A stretch of DNA of 64,000 nt. It comes from Prevotella sp. (lineage in GTDB: Bacteria > Bacteroidota > Bacteroidia > Bacteroidales > Bacteroidaceae). The stretch is taken from positions 1 through 64,000 of the forward strand of contig JAGAAJ010000141.1 in the NCBI GenBank assembly GCA_017615355.1, given 5' to 3'. The notes beneath the pieces are model-generated. The model worked only from the letters and a program-made list of their open reading frames with translations, was not told where the DNA came from and searched no databases. Shown here in pieces: positions 52,490 to 59,175 of the stretch (its first letter is position 1; every line of letters starts with the position of its first letter). Position numbers and translations under genes: made by a program.

Positions 52490-54055
52490 TTACCCACCTA
52501 CCTTTAATCTCGTATCGCTGTAGTTAAGCGACATTTCTCTTTTTATCTCAGAAGGTGTATAGTCTCGCAATTCAGCCAAACGCTCACGAACGGTTTTACC
52601 ATTTAATGGGTCATAACCCTGCATCATCTTCTGAGCCAACTCATATCGCACTTTTGCTAAAGAACAATTCACTTCTGCAGCTTTCAGGGGAGTACCATGC
52701 TCTATGAAGTTGTTTCCTGGGCATAGATTGCAATATGCACAATAATCATGCCGCCCACACTCTTCATAGTCGTTTAGAGTTAGTCCTCGCCAGTAGGAAA
52801 GTTCCTTGTTATTGTTGATAACTTCAGAAACGGTATACTCTCTCAAATTGCCAAATAGAGTATGGAAAGCACAACAAGGTATCACATTCCCTTCTGGGGT
52901 TATACAGAAAGAATTATCACCAGCTCCGCAAGGATTCTGATCCATTGGTTTGGACTGTCCACCATAGTTAGGTGCTTCTTTGCCAACATACAATGCGACA
53001 TTGTCATCACGTAGAACTATTTCTAGTTGCTCTGGGGTCATTCGGAGGTATTTGCTTACACACCTATCACCCTCTATAGAATCAGTCAAACTGATTTCAA
53101 ACTGAGGAACTGCACCATATTGCTTGGCGATGTCAGCCACCATGTAATACGACTTCACATTTGGACGCATGACACAACACTTCAGATTCATGGGAACTGC
53201 CAAGTCCGACAACTGACGTATGACAGACATGGACTTTTTCCACGACTCAGGAATACGAGTGATGAAATCATGTACTTTTGCTATGCCACTATAGATGGAT
53301 ACAGCCACTAAACGAGGATAATAATTGGCAAGCCTTTCGACATCGTTAACGATCCTTTGGCCATTGGTAAACACATCAAATGCTATACCTTTATTATATA
53401 GGTAGTCAATTAGTTCCCATACAAAGGATTTTGAGAATGGGTCACCACCTGTCAGGCATACTTTGATCAAGCCTTGCTCATAAAGTTCATCAATGATACG
53501 TTTGTAATCATCAAACGTCAGTTCCTCCCTATCTCCACGCGTACTTATTTCTTCATCATTACGCGTTGCCCCCTCATTATAACAATGTATACATTTCTCG
53601 CTACAGCGATAGGTCAGTTCAAACATTACGCTCGTTATGCCCCCAACCTTTTCCGTATATAGCTGTTCAGCATTAGAGATAGCATAAGGCAATTTCTCTT
53701 GCGTAGTACGTTCTACGGACTGTTGCTGTTGGCAATTATAATCACTTATGCGTTTGCGGTAGTCAGCAATAATTTCTTCAGTTGGAAAAACAGAGGACAC
53801 TATTCCCATCTGCTCTAATTGCACAAAGAAAGGTTCAAGGCTTTCCATTGCAATATTCAGTTTGGCTGCTATAGCTTCAATACTGAACTCGCCATTTCTT
53901 GGCACAGAAAGAATCTCCCCGATAACCTTAGCAGAATAACTCTCAAAGAAATAGCTCATCCCAGCAATCAAATTATAGTAAATTGCTGCTTGTGCCTTAT
54001 CGTTATATCTGCCACAAGTCCAAATTGGTCGATAGTATTTATTATGTTCTTTCAT
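52490..54055 (-). CDS. Radical SAM/SPASM peptide maturase
   Basis: A 521-residue enzyme. The N-terminal about 90 residues (WTCGRYNDKAQAAIYYNLIAG) form a PqqD/RRE-like helix region that would hold a leader peptide. The radical SAM cluster ligands are C151, C155, C158 in RCSEKCIHCYNEG. The SPASM part holds CGAGDNSFCITPEGNVIPCC and CGRHDYCAYCNLCPG for extra iron-sulfur clusters. The chemistry in this family is peptide crosslinking or epimerisation. It is the first gene of the run down to 48930, with the 34-residue precursor 47 bases after it. A 270-base leader without any ATG precedes it. Confidence 0.88.
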   Translation of the reverse strand: MKEHNKYYRPIWTCGRYNDKAQAAIYYNLIAGMSYFFESYSAKVIGEILSVPRNGEFSIEAIAAKLNIAMESLEPFFVQLEQMGIVSSVFPTEEIIADYRKRISDYNCQQQQSVERTTQEKLPYAISNAEQLYTEKVGGITSVMFELTYRCSEKCIHCYNEGATRNDEEISTRGDREELTFDDYKRIIDELYEQGLIKVCLTGGDPFSKSFVWELIDYLYNKGIAFDVFTNGQRIVNDVERLANYYPRLVAVSIYSGIAKVHDFITRIPESWKKSMSVIRQLSDLAVPMNLKCCVMRPNVKSYYMVADIAKQYGAVPQFEISLTDSIEGDRCVSKYLRMTPEQLEIVLRDDNVALYVGKEAPNYGGQSKPMDQNPCGAGDNSFCITPEGNVIPCCAFHTLFGNLREYTVSEVINNNKELSYWRGLTLNDYEECGRHDYCAYCNLCPGNNFIEHGTPLKAAEVNCSLAKVRYELAQKMMQGYDPLNGKTVRERLAELRDYTPSEIKREMSLNYSDTRLKVGG

Positions 54056-54330
54056 AGGTTTTACTGTTATTATTAAGGCAAAGAGGTGCGAGCCTTGCAG
54101 TTATCCTACCGAAGGCTCTGGTAAAACCTGTAAAGAGATAAAAGAAACAGCCCACACCCTTGGAGGATATACAGGATGTGAGCCAATGAAGACTCAACAA
54201 GGAATAATCCTACCAAGGAGGGAACGTGTTCACAATCACCTGCTTTACTTTGAAGTTTACCAGACTTTTCGGTACAGATGAAAGCTATACGCTTCCTACT
54301 TTATTGCGACGGTCCTTCCGCCACGATGCA
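54056..54330 (-). other. Long structured leader of the radical SAM operon
   Basis: About 270 bases between the -7 box (54327-54335) and the ATG at 54055. The minus strand has no ATG in this stretch, so no leader peptide. It carries a GAGCCTT...AAGGCTC hairpin (about 54090-54118) and two related segments GGTAGGATTATTCC and CGGTAGGATAACTG. I recognise no known riboswitch; a regulatory RNA leader is inferred. Confidence 0.5.
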
Positions 54331-54355
54331 AAGATAAGAAAAATTTAGCAAACGA
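54327..54355 (-). promoter_or_regulatory. Promoter of the radical SAM operon
   Basis: Minus strand: CGTTTG (-33) and TATCTTTGC (-7), with normal spacing. This promoter and the sequence upstream of it are duplicated at 54975-55075. Confidence 0.65.
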
Positions 54356-54427
54356 CGTTCATTGTGAGCTGTATTTTTTGCAAAAGTACGTAAAATTTCT
54401 TAGAACACAGCTATTTCTTGTGCATTT
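54349..54427. repeat. 79-bp direct repeat, copy 1
   Basis: Identical to 54997-55075 at 78 of 79 positions (TGTGAG here, TGAGAG there). It begins CAAACGACGTTCATTG and ends TTCTTGTGCATTT. It includes the -33 box and upstream region of the promoter; similarity (but not identity) continues through the -7 box. Confidence 0.95.
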
Positions 54428-54549
54428 TTCGTCACTTTATGCTTATGTTTGTTTTCTCATCACCCTTTTTTGAGGAGAAAAATAGGGGACTGCAAGAAGC
54501 TACGCGACCGTTTCAGCTATTTGGCGATAATAATAGTAAGGGCAAGATG

Positions 54550-54664
54550 TTATTTGCCGCTTACTTCTTTGATATCCTCTTTCAGCATTTCAACAATGTC
54601 ACTATGTGTGTCTCTTGCTATAAAATGGAAAAACAAGCTATACCCCATACCATTCTTGTAATTA
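54550..54664 (-). pseudogene. Possible frameshifted tail of the toxin-like gene
   Basis: An open stretch directly after the 46-residue frame, in another frame: LDNYKNGMGYSLFFHFIAR, then DTHSDIVEMLKEDIKEVSGK and TAA at 54550-54552. It looks like protein but has no own good start apart from an internal ATG. It may be the C-terminus of the gene before it after a frameshift near the A-run at about 54692, or a third small gene. Confidence 0.35.
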
Positions 54665-54802
54665 TCGAGTCGTATAGGAGTAATCTATTTTTCTACTGTT
54701 AAGAACCTTAAGAATATGCTCAGGTAAGACTTCTATATTTACAGAAGTCAATAAAATACGATACTCATTATTTTTCTGGACGATAGAATAAGATGCTTCC
54801 AT
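54662..54802 (-). CDS. 46-residue toxin-like mini-protein, perhaps truncated
   Basis: Starts MEASYSIVQKNNEYRILL and ends DYSYTTR. The ATG overlaps the stop of the upstream mini-gene (TAATG), as in type II toxin-antitoxin pairs. Composition suggests beta strands, such as a small RelE- or Fic-like fold fragment, but I recognise no family. The frame that follows (54550-54664) hints that the original gene was longer. Confidence 0.45.
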   Translation of the reverse strand: MEASYSIVQKNNEYRILLTSVNIEVLPEHILKVLNSRKIDYSYTTR

Positions 54803-54954
54803 TATGCCAATATCACACGACGCGAGAACTCTTCAGGCTTCATATTACGAAGCTTTTCCAACTCAGCAAGCTTATGCTCTCTAAGTTTTTTGATAGTCTT
54901 CAGTAACTTCTCTGAAGGATTATCTATTACTATTGGTTCTTTCGTATATGTCAT
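54802..54954 (-). CDS. 50-residue antitoxin-like mini-protein
   Basis: Starts MTYTKEPIVIDNPSEKLL and is then a basic amphipathic helix (KTIKKLREHKLAELEKLR), ending MKPEEFSRRVILA. Such short N-strand plus long helix proteins are often type II antitoxins. It has its own full promoter (TATCTTTGC at 54975-54983, minus). The stop overlaps the next start by one base. Confidence 0.55.
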   Translation of the reverse strand: MTYTKEPIVIDNPSEKLLKTIKKLREHKLAELEKLRNMKPEEFSRRVILA

Positions 54955-54974
54955 AATACAAACATTTTTCGGTT

Positions 54975-55003
54975 GCAAAGATATGAATTATTTATCAAAC
55001 GAC
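54975..55003 (-). promoter_or_regulatory. Promoter of the antitoxin-like gene (duplicate of the radical SAM promoter)
   Basis: Minus strand: CGTTTG and TATCTTTGC at the same distance as in the copy at 54327-54355. Confidence 0.65.
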
Positions 55004-55075
55004 GTTCATTGAGAGCTGTATTTTTTGCAAAAGTACGTAAAATTTCTTAGAACACAGCTATTTCTTGTGCATTTA
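54997..55075. repeat. 79-bp direct repeat, copy 2
   Basis: Second copy of 54349-54427 with one mismatch. The two copies enclose the toxin-antitoxin-like pair. Confidence 0.95.
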
Positions 55076-55151
55076 TGAGGGTGTCACGGGTGTAACGAGG
55101 GTGTATCATCAGCTAATGCGCTTAAAGCAGCTGCAAAAAAAAAAGTTTTTC

Positions 55152-55583
55152 GCGAAAAAAGGCCAAGACCCAACATCATCTCTGAAAACGCCTTTGTATA
55201 AATGGGTTTTGCGATGTTTGGTCTGTTTTCAAGACCCCATATAGACCCCACATAGACCCCACATAGACCCCACATAGACCCCACATGAGGAGGGTTGAGG
55301 GATGATGGTTGATGGTGGATGGATGAGGTCGGACGGGGCTCAGGCAGCATGGAGAGGAACGGCTTTGTAGAAATGGATGTTGGAGTGTACAAAAAATATT
55401 CTTCGGTTTTCGTTTTTTCCCACAAAAAATTTCAAAAAAAATTCAAGTGTTAAAATCCCATCTGATTCCGATGTGGGGTCTATGTGGGGTCTATGTGGGG
55501 TCTTGAAACAAGACCCAACATCGCGAAACACCCGTGGGAATAAGGGTTTCTGGAGATGATGTTAGGTCTTGACCTTTTTTCGC
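55152..55583. repeat. Iteron-type inverted repeat element C
   Basis: A 432-bp imperfect inverted repeat. Both ends read GCGAAAAAAGG and CAAGACC-AACATCATCTC on their outer sides. Each half then has a long-loop hairpin (AAGACC...GGTCTT) and an inner run of 11-bp iterons AGACCCCACAT: five on the left (55232-55286), three in opposite sense on the right (55471-55503). The 184-bp spacer contains no gene. A related half-copy is at 47105-47220. Confidence 0.92.
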
Positions 55584-55636
55584 AAAAAATCATTAAAGGG
55601 ACTTCAACCAATCAGGTTGAAAATATCTAAGTTCCA

Positions 55637-55765
55637 AAAATTCGCGAGGAGCCTCCTCAGCAGAATAAGGAGGCTCCTCAGCAAAATAAAGAGCCTCTTT
55701 AGCAAAATAAACAGGCCCTTTAGAAAAATCCGGAGGTTCCGCAGAAATTTTTGGAGGCTCCAGAA
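55637..55765 (-). repeat. 21-bp tandem repeat array 3
   Basis: Six 21-bp units on the minus strand (GGAGCCTCCAAAAATTTCTGC and relatives such as AGAGGCTCTTTATTTTGCT). It starts about 50 bases after element C and ends 12 bases before the stop codon of the SemiSWEET gene. Same family as arrays at 13.84 and 33.19 kb. Confidence 0.88.
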
Positions 55766-55777
55766 TGACTGTTTGCA

Positions 55778-56071
55778 CTAAGCTTGTTTGTGCTTGAAGT
55801 AGTCGTTGTAGACCTTGATGCCAAAGACAATGAGGCTACAAGTAGTAGTGATGAGGTTGGTGATGAACAGCGCCCATAGCATGTCGGGCTTGTGCAGCAG
55901 GCCCTGCAGCATGAAGCACGAGCTGCCGATACCCATCATCAGGAAGGTGGGCAGGGCGATGCCGTCGGTCTCGCGTGTGCGGATGGTATGGATGGCCTGG
56001 GGCAGATAGCCCAGTATCATCGTGATGCTGGCTATCCAGCCGCAAATCTCAAAGAAAGAAGTTTGTTCCAT
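55778..56071 (-). CDS. SemiSWEET family sugar transporter
   Basis: A 97-residue membrane protein with three helices in one half-unit; it works as a dimer for facilitated sugar movement. The family motif with PQ is visible in ITMILGYLPQAIHTIRTRET, and TNLITTTCSLIVFGIKVYN is the third helix. It lies 108 bases downstream of the MFS sugar carrier gene on the same strand and is probably part of the same glycan locus. Confidence 0.92.
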   Translation of the reverse strand: MEQTSFFEICGWIASITMILGYLPQAIHTIRTRETDGIALPTFLMMGIGSSCFMLQGLLHKPDMLWALFITNLITTTCSLIVFGIKVYNDYFKHKQA

Positions 56072-56178
56072 AGTTTAAAAGACAATAGGTTTTGTGATTA
56101 AAGACCGCTCGACCTGTGGTCGCTTGCAAAGCAAGAACATGAACCGCTCGGCTTTGCCGCTTTGCTTGCAAAGAGCTT

Positions 56179-57489
56179 TTATTCATTGCTGCCTTTGATG
56201 GCGCTGACACTAATGGAGCCGCCAATGAGGAGGGCACAACAAACGAAGAGCATATTGGGCTGTGAACCCACGAGGGGCACGATGAGGATGTTGAGCAGAC
56301 CGGCCACAATCTGTGGCATGCAGATGGCGCAGTTGAACAGTCCCAGATAGGTGCCCATGTGCGGACGACCCTCCAGGGCATTGGTGACTAGAGTAAACGG
56401 CAATGCGAGCATAGCAGCCCAAGTGCAGCCTGACAGGGCATAGGGAACGAACATCAGCCACTGGTCATGTACGAAGGGAACAGCAAGGAAGCCCGCTGCG
56501 CCGATGGCGAGGCTCAGTGAATAAGCACCCTTCAGGCCCAGTTTATGCTCAATGGAGGGTAACAACGAGGCCCAGAGTACGCTTGCCACGGCCTGAACTG
56601 CCAATACGATACCCACCCAGTCACTAGCCGTCTGGAAGTCGGACGAATGGCCGTCGGTAGTGTTCCAAACATTGTCAGCGATGGCTCCAGTGGAGTGAAT
56701 CCACATGAACTGGAAGGCAGCCCAGCAGAAGAACTGCACCAAGGCCACACGCCAGTAGTTGGACGGTGCTGCTTTGAGTAGTTTTATGATGTTGACCTTT
56801 TCTTTCTGTGCTTCTTCAGTTGTACCGTGATATTGGGCATACTCCTTTGGTGGCATCTCCTTCACTTTCATCGAAGTGTAGATGACACAGGCAATAAGGA
56901 TGGCAGCACCCACATAGAAGGCCATCTTCAACGACATTGGTACGCCCTCGGAGGCATCTTTACTAAAGCCTATCCATGCCATAACGAAGGGGAGGGCGAA
57001 ACCCACCACCTGTCCGCTGTTGCACAGGAAACTCTGCAAGGCGTAGGCCAGGCCTTTCTGCTTCTCGTTCACCATGTCACCCACCATCATTTTGAAGGGC
57101 TGCATGGCCATGTTCAGGCTGGTGTCGAGGAACATCAGCAGGATAGCCCCCAAAAGCAGGGCCACCCACATGATGTCGCTAAGGCGTCCGGCATTAGGCA
57201 AAAGTGTCATCACTAGAACGGCCATGGCGGCACCCACCATTAGATAGGGGATGCGGCGGCCGAAACGTGTCCAAGTCTTGTCGCTGGCCAAGCCAACGAT
57301 AGGCTGCACAATCATACCCATCAACGGTGGCAAAATCCAAAAGAAGCCAAGGCTCGTAGGATCGGCGCCCATAGTTTGGAAAATGCGCGATACATTACCA
57401 CTCTGCAGTGCAAAAGCTATCTGCACTCCGAAGAATCCGAAGCTCAGGTTCCAGAGCTTCCAAAAGCTAAGATCAGGTTTCGTTTTCAT
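56179..57489 (-). CDS. MFS sugar transporter (SLC45/GPH-like)
   Basis: A 436-residue inner-membrane carrier with about twelve helices. LWNLSFGFFGVQIAFALQ, then GASDKTWTRFGRRIPYL-type loop (here GLASDKTWTRFGRRIPYLM), is typical of Bacteroidota SLC45-like sucrose/maltose symporters. The substrate is probably a di- or oligosaccharide made by the SusCD locus next door. It is in the minus direction, between SemiSWEET and an S23-like gene; 7-bp repeats begin at its start codon. Confidence 0.88.
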   Translation of the reverse strand: MKTKPDLSFWKLWNLSFGFFGVQIAFALQSGNVSRIFQTMGADPTSLGFFWILPPLMGMIVQPIVGLASDKTWTRFGRRIPYLMVGAAMAVLVMTLLPNAGRLSDIMWVALLLGAILLMFLDTSLNMAMQPFKMMVGDMVNEKQKGLAYALQSFLCNSGQVVGFALPFVMAWIGFSKDASEGVPMSLKMAFYVGAAILIACVIYTSMKVKEMPPKEYAQYHGTTEEAQKEKVNIIKLLKAAPSNYWRVALVQFFCWAAFQFMWIHSTGAIADNVWNTTDGHSSDFQTASDWVGIVLAVQAVASVLWASLLPSIEHKLGLKGAYSLSLAIGAAGFLAVPFVHDQWLMFVPYALSGCTWAAMLALPFTLVTNALEGRPHMGTYLGLFNCAICMPQIVAGLLNILIVPLVGSQPNMLFVCCALLIGGSISVSAIKGSNE

Positions 57490-57528
57490 AATGCATAATT
57501 AATAATGCATAATGCATAATTAACAATT
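57487..57528. repeat. 7-bp repeat left of the S23-like gene
   Basis: CATAATG, CATAATT, AATAATG, CATAATG, CATAATT, AACAATT in succession. Together with 57906-57940 it brackets the S23-like gene in inverted sense. Confidence 0.9.
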
Positions 57529-57876
57529 TGATGATTTTACAATAGTCATGAGTAATCTGAGTAGTTCTACACAGTCTGTTAGCAAACTGTTTGCTTGCTG
57601 TGTTGTAATATAGTCTGTGTCACGGAGAATTTCAATCCAGAACTCAGACTCACTGGATTCTTTTAAAGCAATGCTCATCTTAGCTTTGAAGTCAGCCTTT
57701 GAAACACCTCTTATGGCTTCTTTAACATTCGCTCCTATACTGGTGCCACTTCTCAGCAATTGTTTTCCTATTACATAATCGTGTTTTTCTTCACAAAGAT
57801 ATTTGTAAAGCTTTACACATCTGACAGCAAAGGAATAACTCTTGGCTACAATCAGGTTTTCTTCTTTTGTCTTCAT
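57520..57876 (-). CDS. Four-helix bundle protein (23S rRNA intervening-sequence S23 family)
   Basis: A 118-residue helical protein: VAKSYSFAVRCVKLYKYL, QLLRSGTSIGANVKEAIRG and ESSESEFWIEILRDTDYI are the known S23/IVP pattern. In other bacteria these genes lie inside 23S rRNA intervening sequences or move as small units. Here it is single and between a sugar carrier and the LacI gene, bracketed by 7-bp repeats of opposite sense. It interrupts what would otherwise be a tidy glycan locus, which suggests insertion. Confidence 0.93.
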   Translation of the reverse strand: MKTKEENLIVAKSYSFAVRCVKLYKYLCEEKHDYVIGKQLLRSGTSIGANVKEAIRGVSKADFKAKMSIALKESSESEFWIEILRDTDYITTQQANSLLTDCVELLRLLMTIVKSSNC

Positions 57877-57905
57877 AGATCTAACAATTATGTTTTTTCA
57901 CTTTT

Positions 57906-57940
57906 CATTATGCATTATGCATTATGAATTATGAATTATC
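57906..57940. repeat. 7-bp repeat right of the S23-like gene
   Basis: CATTATG three times, then AATTATG and AATTATC. It overlaps the stop codon of the LacI gene. Confidence 0.9.
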
Positions 57941-58946
57941 TCGTTGTTCCGCGGACGATGAGACGAGTGCGGACGACTCGCTTCTCGACATGGCCTGCAG
58001 GCAGGGTGCCCTCGACAAGGCCGATGAGGATGTTGGCAGCCTCCTCGCCCACACGGATGCCACGTTGCTCGACGGTGGTGAGCATAGGGTCACAGGCGAT
58101 GGCACGCTCGCCGTTGGTAAAGCCGCAAATGCTGATGTCCTCAGGCACTCGCAGGCCCATTCGTTTCACGGTGTAGAGGATGCCGATGGCCGTGTCGTCG
58201 TTGACAGCGAAGAAGGCATCAGGATAGTAGTCGCCGTCGAACATGTCGGGTGTGATGAGCTCAGCATCCTGACGGTTGTCACAATAGCGTGTGAGCTTCT
58301 CGTCGAAGGGCAGACCGTGTTTCAGCAGGGCATCCTTGTAGCCGTTGAAACGGTTTTTCGAGATTTCCAGATTCATCTGCGAGCCATAGTAGGCAATGCG
58401 TCGGCAGCCCGTCTGGATGAGATAGCTGACGGCGTTGTAGGCTCCCATATAGTCGTCGACGACGACACGGCTGGCGTTGACGCCTGTGCAAATGCGGTCG
58501 TAGAACACGAGAGGAACACCAGCATCGATGAGTCGCTGGAAATGCTCGTAGTGCTGCGTGTCCTTGGCCTGCGAAACGATGATGCCACACACCTTGTTCT
58601 CGTAGAACGACTGGCAGAGGCGCACCTCGCGCTCATACTGCTCGCCGCTCTGCGCCACCATGATACGATAGCCGTGCTGCTCGGCCTCTTCCTCGATGCC
58701 CTTCAGGATGGTGCTGAAATAGTAGTGCACCAGCTCTGGTACGATGACGCCAATAACCTTCATAGACTTCACCCGCGAATGGCGCAACGACTCGGCCAAC
58801 ACGTTGGGTGTGAAGTTATGCTCGCGTGCATATTGCTGTATGCGCTGGCGCTGCGCCTCGCTGATACGCGGCGAGTTGTTCAGTGCCCTCGACACCGTAG
58901 CCACCGAGATGCCCAGCTCGCGGGCTATGTCCTTCATCGTCAGCAT
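57936..58946 (-). CDS. LacI-family transcription regulator of the glycan locus
   Basis: A 336-residue repressor-type regulator. HTH: MTMKDIARELGISVATVSR-type (here MLTMKDIARELGISVATVS) with hinge helix region RISEAQRQRIQQYA, then a periplasmic-binding-like sensor domain (MKVIGVIVPELVHYYFS to the end). I start at ATG 58946, since the longer frame to 59042 runs through the promoter (-7 TATCTTTGC at 58974-58982, minus). A perfect palindrome (59037-59052) upstream is the likely operator. It probably senses a sugar from the SusCD substrate and controls both directions. Confidence 0.92.
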   Translation of the reverse strand: MLTMKDIARELGISVATVSRALNNSPRISEAQRQRIQQYAREHNFTPNVLAESLRHSRVKSMKVIGVIVPELVHYYFSTILKGIEEEAEQHGYRIMVAQSGEQYEREVRLCQSFYENKVCGIIVSQAKDTQHYEHFQRLIDAGVPLVFYDRICTGVNASRVVVDDYMGAYNAVSYLIQTGCRRIAYYGSQMNLEISKNRFNGYKDALLKHGLPFDEKLTRYCDNRQDAELITPDMFDGDYYPDAFFAVNDDTAIGILYTVKRMGLRVPEDISICGFTNGERAIACDPMLTTVEQRGIRVGEEAANILIGLVEGTLPAGHVEKRVVRTRLIVRGTTR

Positions 58947-58973
58947 AATGATTTGCGATTTATAGTTTTGTTG

Positions 58974-58982
58974 TGCAAAGAT
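58974..58982 (-). promoter_or_regulatory. -7 box of the LacI gene
   Basis: The minus strand reads TATCTTTGC, about 28 bases before the ATG at 58946. Confidence 0.6.
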
Positions 58983-59036
58983 AGTGCAAACTTTTTTCTC
59001 GCGCACGATACCTATTAATATTATATGGAGAATATT

Positions 59037-59052
59037 GCGCAAACGTTTGCGC
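59037..59052. promoter_or_regulatory. LacI-type operator, perfect palindrome
   Basis: GCGCAAACGTTTGCGC is a perfect 16-bp palindrome with the central CG of LacI/PurR-type operators. It lies between the divergent lacI and susC promoters, about 30 bases before the susC -33 box. Confidence 0.75.
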
Positions 59053-59080
59053 TTTGCATGTAAAAAAAAACATGAAAAAA

Positions 59081-59114
59081 TTTGTCACAACATGTAAAAA
59101 GAAATTAACTTTGC
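59081..59114 (+). promoter_or_regulatory. Canonical promoter of susC
   Basis: TTTG at 59081-59084 and TAACTTTGC at 59106-59114, 21 bases apart. CATGTAAAAA occurs twice around it. Confidence 0.7.
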
Positions 59115-59175
59115 ACTGAAATTACCTAATGGGCAAATAGAGAAACGTAAACAATATTAACTAACCAAAAATGTA

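Noticed and set aside
54418..54702. 94-codon plus-strand frame in the toxin-antitoxin-like region
   Set aside because: It is opposite the two overlapping minus-strand mini-genes that have a promoter and coupled starts.
55084..55425. 113-codon minus-strand frame in element C
   Set aside because: It is a translation of the 11-bp iterons (HVGSMWGLCGV-like) and the hairpin; no promoter.
55232..55503. CRISPR-like array
   Set aside because: The units are 11 bp and directly abut with no spacers, the right-hand set is inverted, and no cas gene is near.
41548..56163. GCTCGGCTTTGCCGC at 41.55 and 56.14 kb as a mobile repeat
   Set aside because: Short hairpins of this type next to gene ends are simply explained as terminators.
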